This document shows, in pieces, positions 19,627-27,382 of a DNA stretch of 64,000 nucleotides. The translations under genes and the position numbers were made by a program. The notes below the pieces were generated by a model that was given only the letters and a program-made list of their open reading frames with translations, searched no databases and was not told the origin of the DNA. Positions within the stretch are counted from its first letter, which is position 1. Each line of letters starts with the position of its first letter. The stretch covers positions 62,001 to 126,000 of the forward strand of contig NZ_VCJO01000003.1 in assembly GCF_009712475.1 (NCBI RefSeq), written 5' to 3'. This DNA is from Micromonospora sp. CP22. Lineage in GTDB: Bacteria; Actinomycetota; Actinomycetes; Mycobacteriales; Micromonosporaceae.

Positions 19627-19869
19627 GTGGGTATCGGCACCAGCATCTTTCTGTTGGCGCTCGGCGCCATCCTCACCTTCGCGGTCAACGCCAGCATCGG
19701 TGGCCTCGACCTGGACGTCGTCGGCTGGATCCTGATGGCCGCCGGCGTACTCGGTCTGATCATGACGACGCTGGTCTGGGGCCGCCGTCGCCAGACGGTC
19801 GCCACCACCGACGAGCCGGTGGAGTACCGCCGGGTCGAGGAGCGCCGGGACGTCGCACCGCCGCTGTGA
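19627..19869 (+). CDS. Small DUF6458-type membrane protein
   Basis: An 80-residue protein with two transmembrane helices (about 4-22 and 31-50) and a charged C-terminal tail with EYRRVEERRD. The pattern GIGTSIFLLALGAILTFAVN followed by VGWILMAAGVLGLI is that of the actinobacterial DUF6458 family, whose function is unknown. The GTG at 19627 has AAAGGAGG upstream and homology starts exactly there; longer frames are spurious. Monocistronic, between tRNA-Gly and a bidirectional hairpin. Confidence 0.85.
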   Translation: MGIGTSIFLLALGAILTFAVNASIGGLDLDVVGWILMAAGVLGLIMTTLVWGRRRQTVATTDEPVEYRRVEERRDVAPPL

Positions 19870-19875
19870 CCGGTG

Positions 19876-19913
19876 GGCGGTCGACGGTCACCGGAGGGTG
19901 GCCGTCGACCGCC
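19876..19913. terminator. Bidirectional hairpin between convergent genes
   Basis: Perfect 12-bp inverted repeat GGCGGTCGACGG / CCGTCGACCGCC with a 14-base spacer between the DUF6458 gene and the monooxygenase gene. Confidence 0.6.
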
Positions 19914-19923
19914 GCACGCCGGA

Positions 19924-21144
19924 TCAGGGGCGCCCGGCGGTCAGTTCCGTGGCGACCGGCGCGTCCCAGTCGATCCGGTATCGCTGCTCCGGGCCGAGCG
20001 TGCGTTCCGGATCGAGGAACGTCCGCAACGCCAACGGCATCATCAGCCGCATCATCCGCTTCGCGATCGGGCCGACCGTCTTGGTGGAGGTGGTCTGCCG
20101 ACCTCGCCGGATCACCCGCTCGACGCGCCTGCGGCGCAGCCGCTCGTACGCCTCGAACGCGGCCGACACCTCGCAGTGGTCCCGCAGGCAGCGGGCCAGC
20201 TGCACGGCGCTCTCCACGGCCAACGACGCCCCCTGACCGGAGCTGGGTGAGGGGGCGTGCACCGCATCGCCCACCAGCACCATCCGGCCGCCGTGCCAAC
20301 GCGGCACCGACGGCATGCTCTCGATCGACCCGATGGCCACCAGGTCGTCCGGCTCGGTGTGCGCGAGCACCTGCCCGGCCGGCACGTCGTCGGCGAACAC
20401 CTCCCGCAGCCGGTGCAACCACTGCTGCCGTGGGATCCGGCTCGCCTCGGCGTAGCTGGTCGGCCGACGGTCCGGCACGTTGGCGAACCAGGCGGTGCGG
20501 CCGTCCGGCTGCACCCAGTAGCCGAAGAAGGCCCGGGAGCCGAAGACGAAGTACATCGCGTCCGGTTCGGCGTCGGGCACCGCGTACCGGGCCGCGCCGC
20601 CGAGGTTCAGCAGGGGCAGCACCTGCGGCCCGGGGGCCTGCGGGTCGATGAGCGTACGCACCCGGGACCGGATGCCGTCCGCACCGACCAGCACGTCGGC
20701 GCTGGCGGTGGAGCCGTCGGCGAACCGGGCGAGCACCCCGTCCCCGTGCTGCTCGGCATCGACCAGCCGCTTGTCGTACCCGATGCGTACGCCCTGCGCC
20801 TCGGCCCGCTCCCGGAGCACCCGGGCGAGGTCGTCCCGCCACAGTCCGAGGGTGACCGGTTCCACCGCCACGTGCGGGAAGGCGCCGATGCGGCGCCCGC
20901 CGCCGTCGGTGACCACGGTGTGTCGCATCGGTAGGCCGACGCCCTCGACGGACTGCTCGGCGTCGACGCAGCGCAGCGCGGCCAGCCCGTTGGGGGCGAG
21001 GGTCAGGGTCACCCCGCTCCCCTCGGCCGACGCCAGGTACGCCTCGCACACCGTGGCCTCGATCCCGGCGCGACGCAGCGCCATCGCGGTCACCGGGCCG
21101 GCGATCCCGCCGCCGATCACCAGCGCGGTTCGGACGGCAGTCAT
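19924..21144 (-). CDS. FAD-dependent monooxygenase (PHBH-like)
   Basis: A 406-residue class A flavoprotein hydroxylase-type protein. Seen: N-terminal Rossmann motif VIGGGIAGPVTAMALRRAG, the DG motif VLVGADGIRSRVR, and the second FAD motif VLVGDAVHAPSPSSGQGAS. These enzymes use NAD(P)H and O2 to hydroxylate aromatic or polycyclic substrates. The ATG at 21144 overlaps the stop codon of the padR gene by four bases (ATGA), so expression is coupled to the regulator. Frames running further upstream lie in padR and are artefacts. Likely job: detoxify a compound sensed by PadR, or tailor one. Substrate unknown. Confidence 0.88.
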   Translation of the reverse strand: MTAVRTALVIGGGIAGPVTAMALRRAGIEATVCEAYLASAEGSGVTLTLAPNGLAALRCVDAEQSVEGVGLPMRHTVVTDGGGRRIGAFPHVAVEPVTLGLWRDDLARVLRERAEAQGVRIGYDKRLVDAEQHGDGVLARFADGSTASADVLVGADGIRSRVRTLIDPQAPGPQVLPLLNLGGAARYAVPDAEPDAMYFVFGSRAFFGYWVQPDGRTAWFANVPDRRPTSYAEASRIPRQQWLHRLREVFADDVPAGQVLAHTEPDDLVAIGSIESMPSVPRWHGGRMVLVGDAVHAPSPSSGQGASLAVESAVQLARCLRDHCEVSAAFEAYERLRRRRVERVIRRGRQTTSTKTVGPIAKRMMRLMMPLALRTFLDPERTLGPEQRYRIDWDAPVATELTAGRP

Positions 21145-21737
21145 GTGCGGCCCCCCATGGTCTCCTGCCAGGACTTCGCATAGTCCGGCTGCTTCAGTGA
21201 CTCGATCAACTCGATGACGAACCGGCGCTCCGCCTCCAGCAGCGCCAGCGAGTACTGCTCCTCGACCAGGAAGATCCACGCGACGCCGTCGGCCCGGGCC
21301 TCGTCCACGGTGGTGCGGGTCTCCTCGATCCGGCCGGCCAGCGCCGCCGACCGGCGGCGCAGCACCTCGACCGCCTCGTCGGGCGGGAGCAGGCTGAGCA
21401 ACGACAGTGCGACGGCGAAGTGCGGGTACTCCTCGCGGGGCTGGGCGAGCAGGGAGCGCAGCCAGTCGTGCACCTCGTGCCGGCCCGCTTCGGTGATCGC
21501 GTACACCGTGCGCTCGGGTCGGGCGCTGTCCCGGACCGTCTCCTGGGCGGTGACGAAACCGGCCCGCGCGAGCTGCTCTATGACCATGTAGAGCGAGCTG
21601 CGGGTGTACCGGATGTGCCGGTCCTTGCCGGTCTGCTTGAGGCGTCGACCCAACTCGTAGGGATGCATCGGCTCCCACAGCAACCAGGCCAGCACGGCCA
21701 GGGCCAGCGGGTTGGGCACTCTCCGGCGTCGCTCCAC
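21141..21737 (-). CDS. PadR-family transcriptional regulator
   Basis: About 198 residues: an N-terminal winged helix (LAVLAWLLWEPMHPYELGRRLK, then RSSLYMVIEQLARAGFVTAQE) and a helical C-terminal dimerisation domain of the Vir_act_alpha_C type. PadR proteins usually repress adjacent detoxification or efflux genes until they bind a phenolic or lipophilic ligand. I chose the GTG at 21737, five bases after AAAGGAG; an in-frame GTG at 21758 would sit inside the palindrome and before the ribosome site. A palindromic AGTCAG-YR-CTGACT operator lies just upstream, which suggests autorepression of the padR-monooxygenase operon. Confidence 0.88.
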   Translation of the reverse strand: MERRRRVPNPLALAVLAWLLWEPMHPYELGRRLKQTGKDRHIRYTRSSLYMVIEQLARAGFVTAQETVRDSARPERTVYAITEAGRHEVHDWLRSLLAQPREEYPHFAVALSLLSLLPPDEAVEVLRRRSAALAGRIEETRTTVDEARADGVAWIFLVEEQYSLALLEAERRFVIELIESLKQPDYAKSWQETMGGRT

Positions 21738-21749
21738 CACAACTCCTTT

Positions 21750-21763
21750 AGTCAGCACTGACT
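21750..21763. promoter_or_regulatory. Probable PadR operator, palindrome AGTCAGCACTGACT
   Basis: A near-perfect 14-bp palindrome directly before the padR ribosome site, with a further GACTGACT half site at 21770-21777. Position and symmetry fit an autoregulatory operator; binding is inferred. Confidence 0.55.
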
Positions 21764-21870
21764 ATCCAGGACTGACTATGGAGCCGTCAACCCGGTCCGA
21801 GACGACATGGAGACACGAGAAAGGCCCGCCACCGGATCTCCGGTAACGGGCCTTGTCTGTTGGATCTTGA

Positions 21871-21945
21871 TGGTGGGCGATACTGGGTTTGAACCAGTGA
21901 CCTCTTCCGTGTCAAGGAAGCGCGCTCCCACTGCGCCAATCGCCC
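21871..21945 (-). tRNA. tRNA-Val(GAC), copy 2, CCA encoded
   Basis: Same body as 19286-19360: acceptor GGGCGAT, anticodon loop TTGACAC, encoded CCA at 21871-21873. Confidence 0.95.
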
Positions 21946-21956
21946 TTGCTGTTCCG

Positions 21957-22027
21957 AGGTGGGGACGGGATTTGAACCCGCGTACACGGCTTTGCAGGCC
22001 GTTGCCTCGCCTCTCGGCCACCCCACC
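21957..22027 (-). tRNA. tRNA-Cys(GCA)
   Basis: Minus-strand cloverleaf with acceptor GGTGGGG/CCCCACC, anticodon loop CTGCAAA (GCA) on an ACGGC/GCCGT stem, T arm GGGTTCAAATCCC and discriminator U. No CCA encoded. Confidence 0.95.
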
Positions 22028-22061
22028 GAGGTTGCCCCCGTCACGCGTGGCGGCAGCTCCG

Positions 22062-22134
22062 AGCGGACGACGGGACTCGAACCCGCGACCCTCACCTTGG
22101 CAAGGTGATGCGCTACCAACTGCGCTACGTCCGC
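22062..22134 (-). tRNA. tRNA-Gly(GCC), copy 2
   Basis: Same sequence as 19400-19472. It would be first in a Gly-Cys-Val transcript reading leftwards. Confidence 0.95.
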
Positions 22135-22300
22135 ACGCCCCGGGCATTCCCGGTGACGGATGAGAACTCTAGCCGAGCGGTCGAACGGATGCCAAATCGG
22201 GCTCCCACCCCGGCGAGCCGGAAACTGTCCGGCTTCCGACTCTGGAGAGCCAGATCAACAGGGGTTTGGTGACGGGCCGTATCCGGCTCGATCGGATACG

Positions 22301-22912
22301 GTGACGAGCGTGACGAGACGTGCGGCGGAAATCCGCCTGGATGCCCTGCTGCGCACCGCATGTGACGTGATCGGGCAACGCGGGTTGGCGAACACCCGCA
22401 CGGCGGATGTGGCGCAGGCCGCCGGGGTGAGCCAGGCGCTGGTCTTCTACCACTTTGCCACGAAGGAGCGGTTGCTCGCCCAGGCCTTCGCGTACGCGGT
22501 CGAACAGGATCTGGCCCGGCTCGACGCGGTGACCCGGTCCAACGCCCCGCCGCTGACCAAGCTCCGGCGGATCCTGCGCCTCTACACCCCCACCGGGCGC
22601 GCCACCTCCTGGTCCATGTGGATCGACGGTTGGGCGGAGTCCCTGCGTACCCCCGAATTGGAGAAGGTCTCCCGCAAGCTGGACCTCCGCTGGCGGCAGG
22701 ACCTCGCCTCGGTGATCACCGATGGGGTCCGTGAGGGCGTCTTCGTCTGCACCGACCCGGCCGGCGCGGCCTGGCGGATCAGCGCCGTGATGGACGGCCT
22801 CGCGGTGCAGCTCGCGGTACACGACCGGGTGATCTCCCGTCGGCAGTTCGCCGAGTGGGTACGCCTGGTGACCGCCCGCGAGCTGGGGCTGGACCCGGCC
22901 CAGCTGGAGTAG
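22301..22912 (+). CDS. TetR-family transcriptional regulator
   Basis: About 203 residues. The N-terminal helix-turn-helix reads GLANTRTADVAQAAGVSQALVFYHFATKERLL (residues ~30-60 of the protein, split here only as a description of the HTH and the FYHF-K signature). The C-terminal ligand domain is helical with a WSMWIDGWAE segment, like the BetI/TetR_C_6 group. Starts are GTG at 22301 or 22310; no strong ribosome site decides between them. Divergent from the tRNA cluster and followed after about 95 bases by a DinB-like gene. Target and ligand unknown. Confidence 0.85.
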   Translation: MTSVTRRAAEIRLDALLRTACDVIGQRGLANTRTADVAQAAGVSQALVFYHFATKERLLAQAFAYAVEQDLARLDAVTRSNAPPLTKLRRILRLYTPTGRATSWSMWIDGWAESLRTPELEKVSRKLDLRWRQDLASVITDGVREGVFVCTDPAGAAWRISAVMDGLAVQLAVHDRVISRRQFAEWVRLVTARELGLDPAQLE

Positions 22913-23008
22913 CCGGGGCCTTGCGCCGACCGGGGCACGTTCGCCGGAAGTTGCCCACGCCACCGGATCCCGGCGGTTACCCACGCCAGCGACGGGAACA
23001 AGGGCCGC

Positions 23009-23584
23009 ATGGAGCTGCTGAAGACATACCGGCGCAGCCTGGCCGATTTCACCGAGCGGGTGGAGCAGGTGCACCCCGGGCAATGGTCGGCCGTCACCCC
23101 CTGCCCCGGCTGGGACGTCCGCGCACTGGTCAACCACGTGGTCAGCGAGGAACGCTGGAGCGTGCCGCTGCTGGCCGGGCGCACCCTCGACGAGGTCGGT
23201 GACCGCTACGACGGCGACCAACTCGGCGCCGACCCGATCGCGGCCGCCCGCGAGGCGGCGTCGCAGGCCGAGGTCGCCGCCACCAGCCCGGGTGCCCTGG
23301 ACCGCACCGTGCACACCTCGGCCGGTGCCATCCCCGTCGAGGAGTACCTGCGCCAACTGCTGGCCGAACACCTCGTGCACGGTTGGGACCTCGCGGTGGC
23401 GATCGGTGCGGACCCCTCGACGGACGCCGACGCGGTCGCCGAGGTGGCCCGTTGGTACTCCCACCGCATGGCGGACTACCGACGTAACGGGCTCGTCGAA
23501 CCCGAGGTCGAACTGCCCGCCGGGGTCAGCGAGCAGGATCGGCTCCTGGCCGCGTTCGGCCGCGACCCCGACTGGGCACCGTGA
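23009..23584 (+). CDS. TIGR03086-family DinB/mycothiol-transferase-like metal protein
   Basis: A 191-residue four-helix DinB-fold protein. PCPGWDVRALVNHVV near residue 31-45 and AEHLVHGWDLA near 119-129 supply a three-histidine metal site (His43, His121, His124). The family is related to mycothiol-dependent maleylpyruvate isomerase, so a mycothiol-linked transferase or detoxification role is plausible but unproven. ATG 23009 has only a weak AAGGG site. It lies downstream of a TetR gene and is convergent with a surface protein gene across a hairpin. Confidence 0.8.
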   Translation: MELLKTYRRSLADFTERVEQVHPGQWSAVTPCPGWDVRALVNHVVSEERWSVPLLAGRTLDEVGDRYDGDQLGADPIAAAREAASQAEVAATSPGALDRTVHTSAGAIPVEEYLRQLLAEHLVHGWDLAVAIGADPSTDADAVAEVARWYSHRMADYRRNGLVEPEVELPAGVSEQDRLLAAFGRDPDWAP

Positions 23585-23631
23585 CCCGCCACGGGTGGGG
23601 CCGCACCGCCCCGGCCGGGACCGACCCACCG

Positions 23632-23666
23632 CCACGGTGGGGCCGGCCTGACCGCCCCCACCGTGG
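23632..23666. terminator. Bidirectional hairpin between convergent genes
   Basis: Perfect 11-bp inverted repeat CCACGGTGGGG / CCCCACCGTGG with a 13-base spacer, between the DinB-like gene and the surface protein gene. Confidence 0.6.
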
Positions 23667-23672
23667 CCCGGG

Positions 23673-24584
23673 TCAACTCAGGTAACCGCCGTCGCGGGGT
23701 ACCGTCCGCCACCGACTGCGCGGGCCGCCCGGCCGGTCCCACCGTCCGGGCGCCGGGCCGACCGCGTCGGTCGCGGCCTCCGGCTCACGGGTGAGCTGCC
23801 GCAGTCGCAGCAGCAGACCCACACCGAGGAAGAGCAGCAGACCACCGAGCAGGAACGCCACCTCGGTCAGCCCGAGCCCGGTGCCGGTCTGCGACAACCG
23901 GTTGCCCGCCGCGTCGGCGGCCGGTGGATCGGCCGCCCCACCGGCGTACCCCGCGTCATCGGCGGGATCGTCCTCCTCCTCGGTCGGATCCACCGTTGGC
24001 ACCTCGACGGGTTCCTCCGTCGGATCCACCGTCGGCACCTGGGACGGGGTGGGCGACGCGGTCGTGGGGCGAGCCTCGACGCCCCGGCCCACCACCTCAC
24101 GGGTCGCCGTCTGACGCGACAGCAACCGCAGGTTCCGGTCGTACGCCTCGGCGGCGATACTCACCCGGCCCCGGTCGACGTCCCGGGCGAACGCGATCCG
24201 GTACTGGGCGGTGACGGTACGCCCCGGGCAGAGCGTGCCCGGGTCGAGCTGACGGTCGGTCAACCTGGCCGCGTCACCGTCGATCCGCACCTCCACCGGG
24301 AACGAACCGGTCTCCTCGATCCGGTCCACCCGCACCTGGTCCAGGCGCAGCCCCTGCACAGCCAGCACCATCGACCAACGCACCTTGATGCAGTCACCCC
24401 GGTCCGTCCGCGACACCACCGCGGAGACCGTCACCGCCCGCCCACCGGCGGTGAACCGGTCCGGCAGACCGCCGAGTTCGGTGGCGAACGCCGCGTGCGC
24501 CGGCGCGGCCATGGTCACGTCCACCCCGGTGAGACATACCAGTGCCACCCCGATCCGTAGCGTGTAACGCCACAGCCTCTTCAC
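23673..24584 (-). CDS. Exported surface protein with LSQTG-type anchor motif
   Basis: A 303-residue protein of unknown function. A signal peptide spans about 1-31 (ending APAHA-A). Residues ~32-165 form a beta-rich domain with two cysteines, probably immunoglobulin-like. A disordered Pro/Thr/Asp/Glu linker (about 170-225) contains the unit VPTVDPTEE twice. Then LSQTGTG, a transmembrane helix (about 235-258) and a basic tail. LSQTG resembles the LPXTG/LAXTG sortase signal, but the roughly 45-residue tail after the helix is longer than usual, so it may instead be a plain membrane-anchored protein. GTG start at 24584 with GGGAGGA upstream. No sortase gene in the window. Confidence 0.6.
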   Translation of the reverse strand: MKRLWRYTLRIGVALVCLTGVDVTMAAPAHAAFATELGGLPDRFTAGGRAVTVSAVVSRTDRGDCIKVRWSMVLAVQGLRLDQVRVDRIEETGSFPVEVRIDGDAARLTDRQLDPGTLCPGRTVTAQYRIAFARDVDRGRVSIAAEAYDRNLRLLSRQTATREVVGRGVEARPTTASPTPSQVPTVDPTEEPVEVPTVDPTEEEDDPADDAGYAGGAADPPAADAAGNRLSQTGTGLGLTEVAFLLGGLLLFLGVGLLLRLRQLTREPEAATDAVGPAPGRWDRPGGPRSRWRTVPRDGGYLS

Positions 24585-24760
24585 GATCCGTCCTCCCGTC
24601 GGTTGCCTCCAGTCGCAACGCTAGGAGCGCGGCAGGCCACCCGGTAGACGGGCGTGTTCGCATGGACCGTGAAGCGAGATGCCCGATTTCACGTACGGTA
24701 TTGAACCGGTAACGGATCACCCGCGACACGCCGTGCACCGGGGCGGGGGACAATCAACCG

Positions 24761-25429
24761 ATGTCCGCGCTCTCCGCCGCCTTCGTCCGGCTACACGCCC
24801 GGCTCACGCCCGTCGCCTTCGTACCCGAGGTGCGGCTGCACCAGGCGGACGAGCCGATCGGGTTGTGGGAGCTGACCGAGGGCGAGTTCCGCAGCGACCG
24901 GCCGCCACCGTTCTGGGCCTTCGCCTGGGCCGGTGGCCAGGCCCTGGCGCGCTACGTCACCGACCATCCGGAGACGGTCGCCGGTCGCCGGGTGCTCGAC
25001 CTGGCCTCCGGCTCCGGCCTGGTGGCCATCGCCGCCGCTCGGGCCGGCGCGGCCAGCGTCCGCGCGGTGGAGGTCGACGACCTGGCCGTCGCGGCCGTGG
25101 CACTCAACGCCGAGGCCAACGGGGTACGCGTCGACGCCGAACTCGGCGACATCCTCGACGGCGACGCGGGCGACGCCGAGGTCGTCCTCGCCGGTGACGT
25201 CTTCTACAGCGGGGCGATGGCCAACCGGGTCCTGCGGTTCCTGCTGCGCGCCGCCCGGGGCGGGGCGTCGGTGCTGGTCGGTGACCCGGGGCGGGCCTTC
25301 CTACCTCGGGAACGCTTCGACGAACTCGCCGCCTACGACGTGCCGGTCAGCGTGGCCCTGGAGAGCGTACGGGTGAAGCGCACCACGGTGTGGCGGTTGC
25401 GCGCCGGTCGTGCGGAGGCCGCCGACTAG
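24761..25429 (+). CDS. Class I SAM methyltransferase (ETFB/lysine-methyltransferase-like)
   Basis: A 222-residue Rossmann-fold methyltransferase. SAM motif I is VLDLASGSGLVAIAAA (about 78-93), followed by AVEVDDLAVAAVALNAEANG, and a GDVFY motif near residue 145. The N-terminal WELTEGEFRSDRPPPFWAFAW block matches the protein-lysine (ETF-beta type) and PrmA-like methyltransferase group rather than BioC. Nine bases separate it from the P450 gene, so the two are probably cotranscribed. Substrate unknown; the nearby biotin genes are divergent or convergent and do not prove a role there. Confidence 0.8.
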   Translation: MSALSAAFVRLHARLTPVAFVPEVRLHQADEPIGLWELTEGEFRSDRPPPFWAFAWAGGQALARYVTDHPETVAGRRVLDLASGSGLVAIAAARAGAASVRAVEVDDLAVAAVALNAEANGVRVDAELGDILDGDAGDAEVVLAGDVFYSGAMANRVLRFLLRAARGGASVLVGDPGRAFLPRERFDELAAYDVPVSVALESVRVKRTTVWRLRAGRAEAAD

Positions 25430-25438
25430 CGTGACGCC

Positions 25439-26632
25439 GTGCTGTTCCGCAGCTGGGAGCAGGTCCCGACGACGAGCGCAGGCACCGGGGCCGGTGGCGC
25501 TCTCCCCCACTGGCCCGACGTGGCCCGGGTCGCCGACCACGTGGGCGTCGAGCACCTGCTGGTGACCCGGCACGCCCTGGTCCGGCGGGTGCTCACCGAC
25601 CCCGGCACGTTCCGGCCCGACAACGCCCTGGACGCGGTGACCCCGATGCCGGTGTCCGCGCTGCGGATCCTCGCCGCGCACCGGTTCCGGCTGCCGCCGA
25701 CGCTGGCCAACAACGGTGGGGCGAGCCACCCGGAGATTCGTGCCCTGGTCGCCGACGCGCTGCACCCGAAGCGGGTGGCCGACCAGCGGGACTGGCTGAC
25801 CGCGCTGGTCCGCCAGCGGGTGGCCGGGCTGACCGCCGACCTGGACGCGGGCCGACCGGTCGACCTGTACGCCGGGCTCGCCGCCGACCTGCCGTTGCTG
25901 GTCCTGGCCCGCCTTGTCGAGTTGCCCGACGCCCCGGTCACGGCGGTCAAGACCTTCGCCCGCGCGGCCCTGGAACTGTTCTGGGCCCCGCTGGACGTCG
26001 ACCGGCAGCAGCAGCTCGCCGTCGAGGTGGGTCGCTTCCATCGGGTGCTGCGCGAGTTCGCGGCCACCGGCGGCGGGCTGGCCGGGGCGCTGCGGGCCGC
26101 CGGGCACCCACCCGACGTGGTGGTCGGGGCGCTGTTCTTCCTGCTGGTCGCCGGTCAGGAGACCACGTCCCAGTTCCTCACCCTGCTGATGCACCGCCTC
26201 GTCGGCGAACCGGCCGTGCTCGCCGGGCTGCGGGACGGCTCGGTCGCGGTCGCCGACGTGGTCGAGGAGGGGCTACGCCTGGAACCACCGATCGTCACCT
26301 GGCGGCGGGTCGCCGCCGTGGACACCACGCTGGGCGGTACGGCGGTGTCGGCGGGTAGCAGTGTGGTGCTCTGGCTGGCCCGCGCCGGACGGGACCCGGC
26401 AGTGGTGGACGCACCCGACGAGTTCCGACCCGGCCAACGCGGGTCGCGCCGGCATCTGGCCTTCGGGGCGGGAGCACACCGCTGCGTCGGCGACCAACTG
26501 GCGCGGATGGAGGCCGCGACGGTGGTGACCGAGGTGGCCCCGCTGCTGGCCGGGGTCCGTGTGCTCCGCGCACCCTGGTACCCGGACAACCTCACCTTCC
26601 GGATGCCTGACACCTTCGTGGTGCGGCGCTGA
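25439..26632 (+). CDS. Cytochrome P450
   Basis: A 397-residue soluble bacterial P450 that needs ferredoxin and reductase from elsewhere. I-helix oxygen motif AGQETT (238-243), ExxR as EGLR (277-280), and haem loop FGAGAHRCVG with ligand Cys349. The alcohol residue of the I-helix is present (Thr242/Thr243), so normal O2 activation is expected. GTG start at 25439, nine bases after the methyltransferase stop. Its 3' end faces bioD. Because the biotin P450 BioI of Bacillus makes pimeloyl-ACP, a link to the adjacent biotin genes is possible, but the gene is in the opposite orientation and may equally be secondary metabolism. Confidence 0.92.
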   Translation: MLFRSWEQVPTTSAGTGAGGALPHWPDVARVADHVGVEHLLVTRHALVRRVLTDPGTFRPDNALDAVTPMPVSALRILAAHRFRLPPTLANNGGASHPEIRALVADALHPKRVADQRDWLTALVRQRVAGLTADLDAGRPVDLYAGLAADLPLLVLARLVELPDAPVTAVKTFARAALELFWAPLDVDRQQQLAVEVGRFHRVLREFAATGGGLAGALRAAGHPPDVVVGALFFLLVAGQETTSQFLTLLMHRLVGEPAVLAGLRDGSVAVADVVEEGLRLEPPIVTWRRVAAVDTTLGGTAVSAGSSVVLWLARAGRDPAVVDAPDEFRPGQRGSRRHLAFGAGAHRCVGDQLARMEAATVVTEVAPLLAGVRVLRAPWYPDNLTFRMPDTFVVRR

Positions 26633-26653
26633 GCCACCCCGTCGGGACCTGCC

Positions 26654-27382
26654 TCAGCCGGTCTCGTCGGCCCAGGCCCGCCAGTCGTCGAGGACCCCGT
26701 ACAGCGCCGGGGTGAGCCAGCCCGGCGCGGAACGCCGGAACACTCCCGGGTCCATCGACCCGGCCCCGGCGGGCAGCGCGCCGAGCAGGTTCGGCAACAG
26801 ATCAGCGAGGTTGGCCCAGTGCACCAACTCGGGGTCGTTCGGCCAGGCGCCGATCACCACGCCGGACGGTACGGCCCGCCGCTCCAGGGCCTCCAGGGTG
26901 AGCGCGGTGTGGTTGAGGGTGCCCAGCCCGGCGCGGGCCACCACCACCGCCGAGGCGCCCAGCGACACGGCCAGGTCGGCCACCGTCCACGGCTCCCCCG
27001 AGGGCCGCAGCCCCATCGGCACGAGCAGCCCACCGGCCCCCTCGACAAGCACCAGGTCGTGCTTGTCCGTCTCCTCCCGCACCGCGTCGACCACGTTGTA
27101 CAGCTCCAACGGTGGCAGTTCGGCCACCCGGGCGGCGGCCAGCGGCGCGAGCGGGTCCGGGAAGCTGGCCAGCGTACGCCCGGTCATCGGCGCGGCCAGC
27201 CGGGTGACGGTCTCGACATCGGCGGGGTCACCGGTGGCCGTGCCGGTCTGGCCCGGTTTGACCACCGCGACCCGCAGTCCCGCCGCCTGGGCCGCAGCCG
27301 TGATCGCCGCGGTCACCACCGTCTTACCGACCTCGGTGTCGGTGCCGGTGACCAGCACCGGTCCACGCCACTGATCCGTCAT
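26654..27382 (-). CDS. bioD: Dethiobiotin synthetase
   Basis: A 242-residue P-loop enzyme that closes the ureido ring of dethiobiotin from 7,8-diaminopelargonate, CO2 and ATP. The N-terminus has VTGTDTEVGKTVVTAAI (P-loop), then VVKPGQTG and VEGAGGLLVPMG, all standard for BioD. The ATG at 27382 overlaps the bioF stop by four bases (ATGA), showing translational coupling bioF-bioD. It is the last gene of that operon and convergent with the P450. The bioA step between BioF and BioD is not encoded here. Confidence 0.95.
   Translation of the reverse strand: MTDQWRGPVLVTGTDTEVGKTVVTAAITAAAQAAGLRVAVVKPGQTGTATGDPADVETVTRLAAPMTGRTLASFPDPLAPLAAARVAELPPLELYNVVDAVREETDKHDLVLVEGAGGLLVPMGLRPSGEPWTVADLAVSLGASAVVVARAGLGTLNHTALTLEALERRAVPSGVVIGAWPNDPELVHWANLADLLPNLLGALPAGAGSMDPGVFRRSAPGWLTPALYGVLDDWRAWADETG

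Noticed and set aside
19122..19808. 228-residue frame reading through two tRNA genes
   Set aside because: Passes through tRNA-Val and tRNA-Gly; no protein features.
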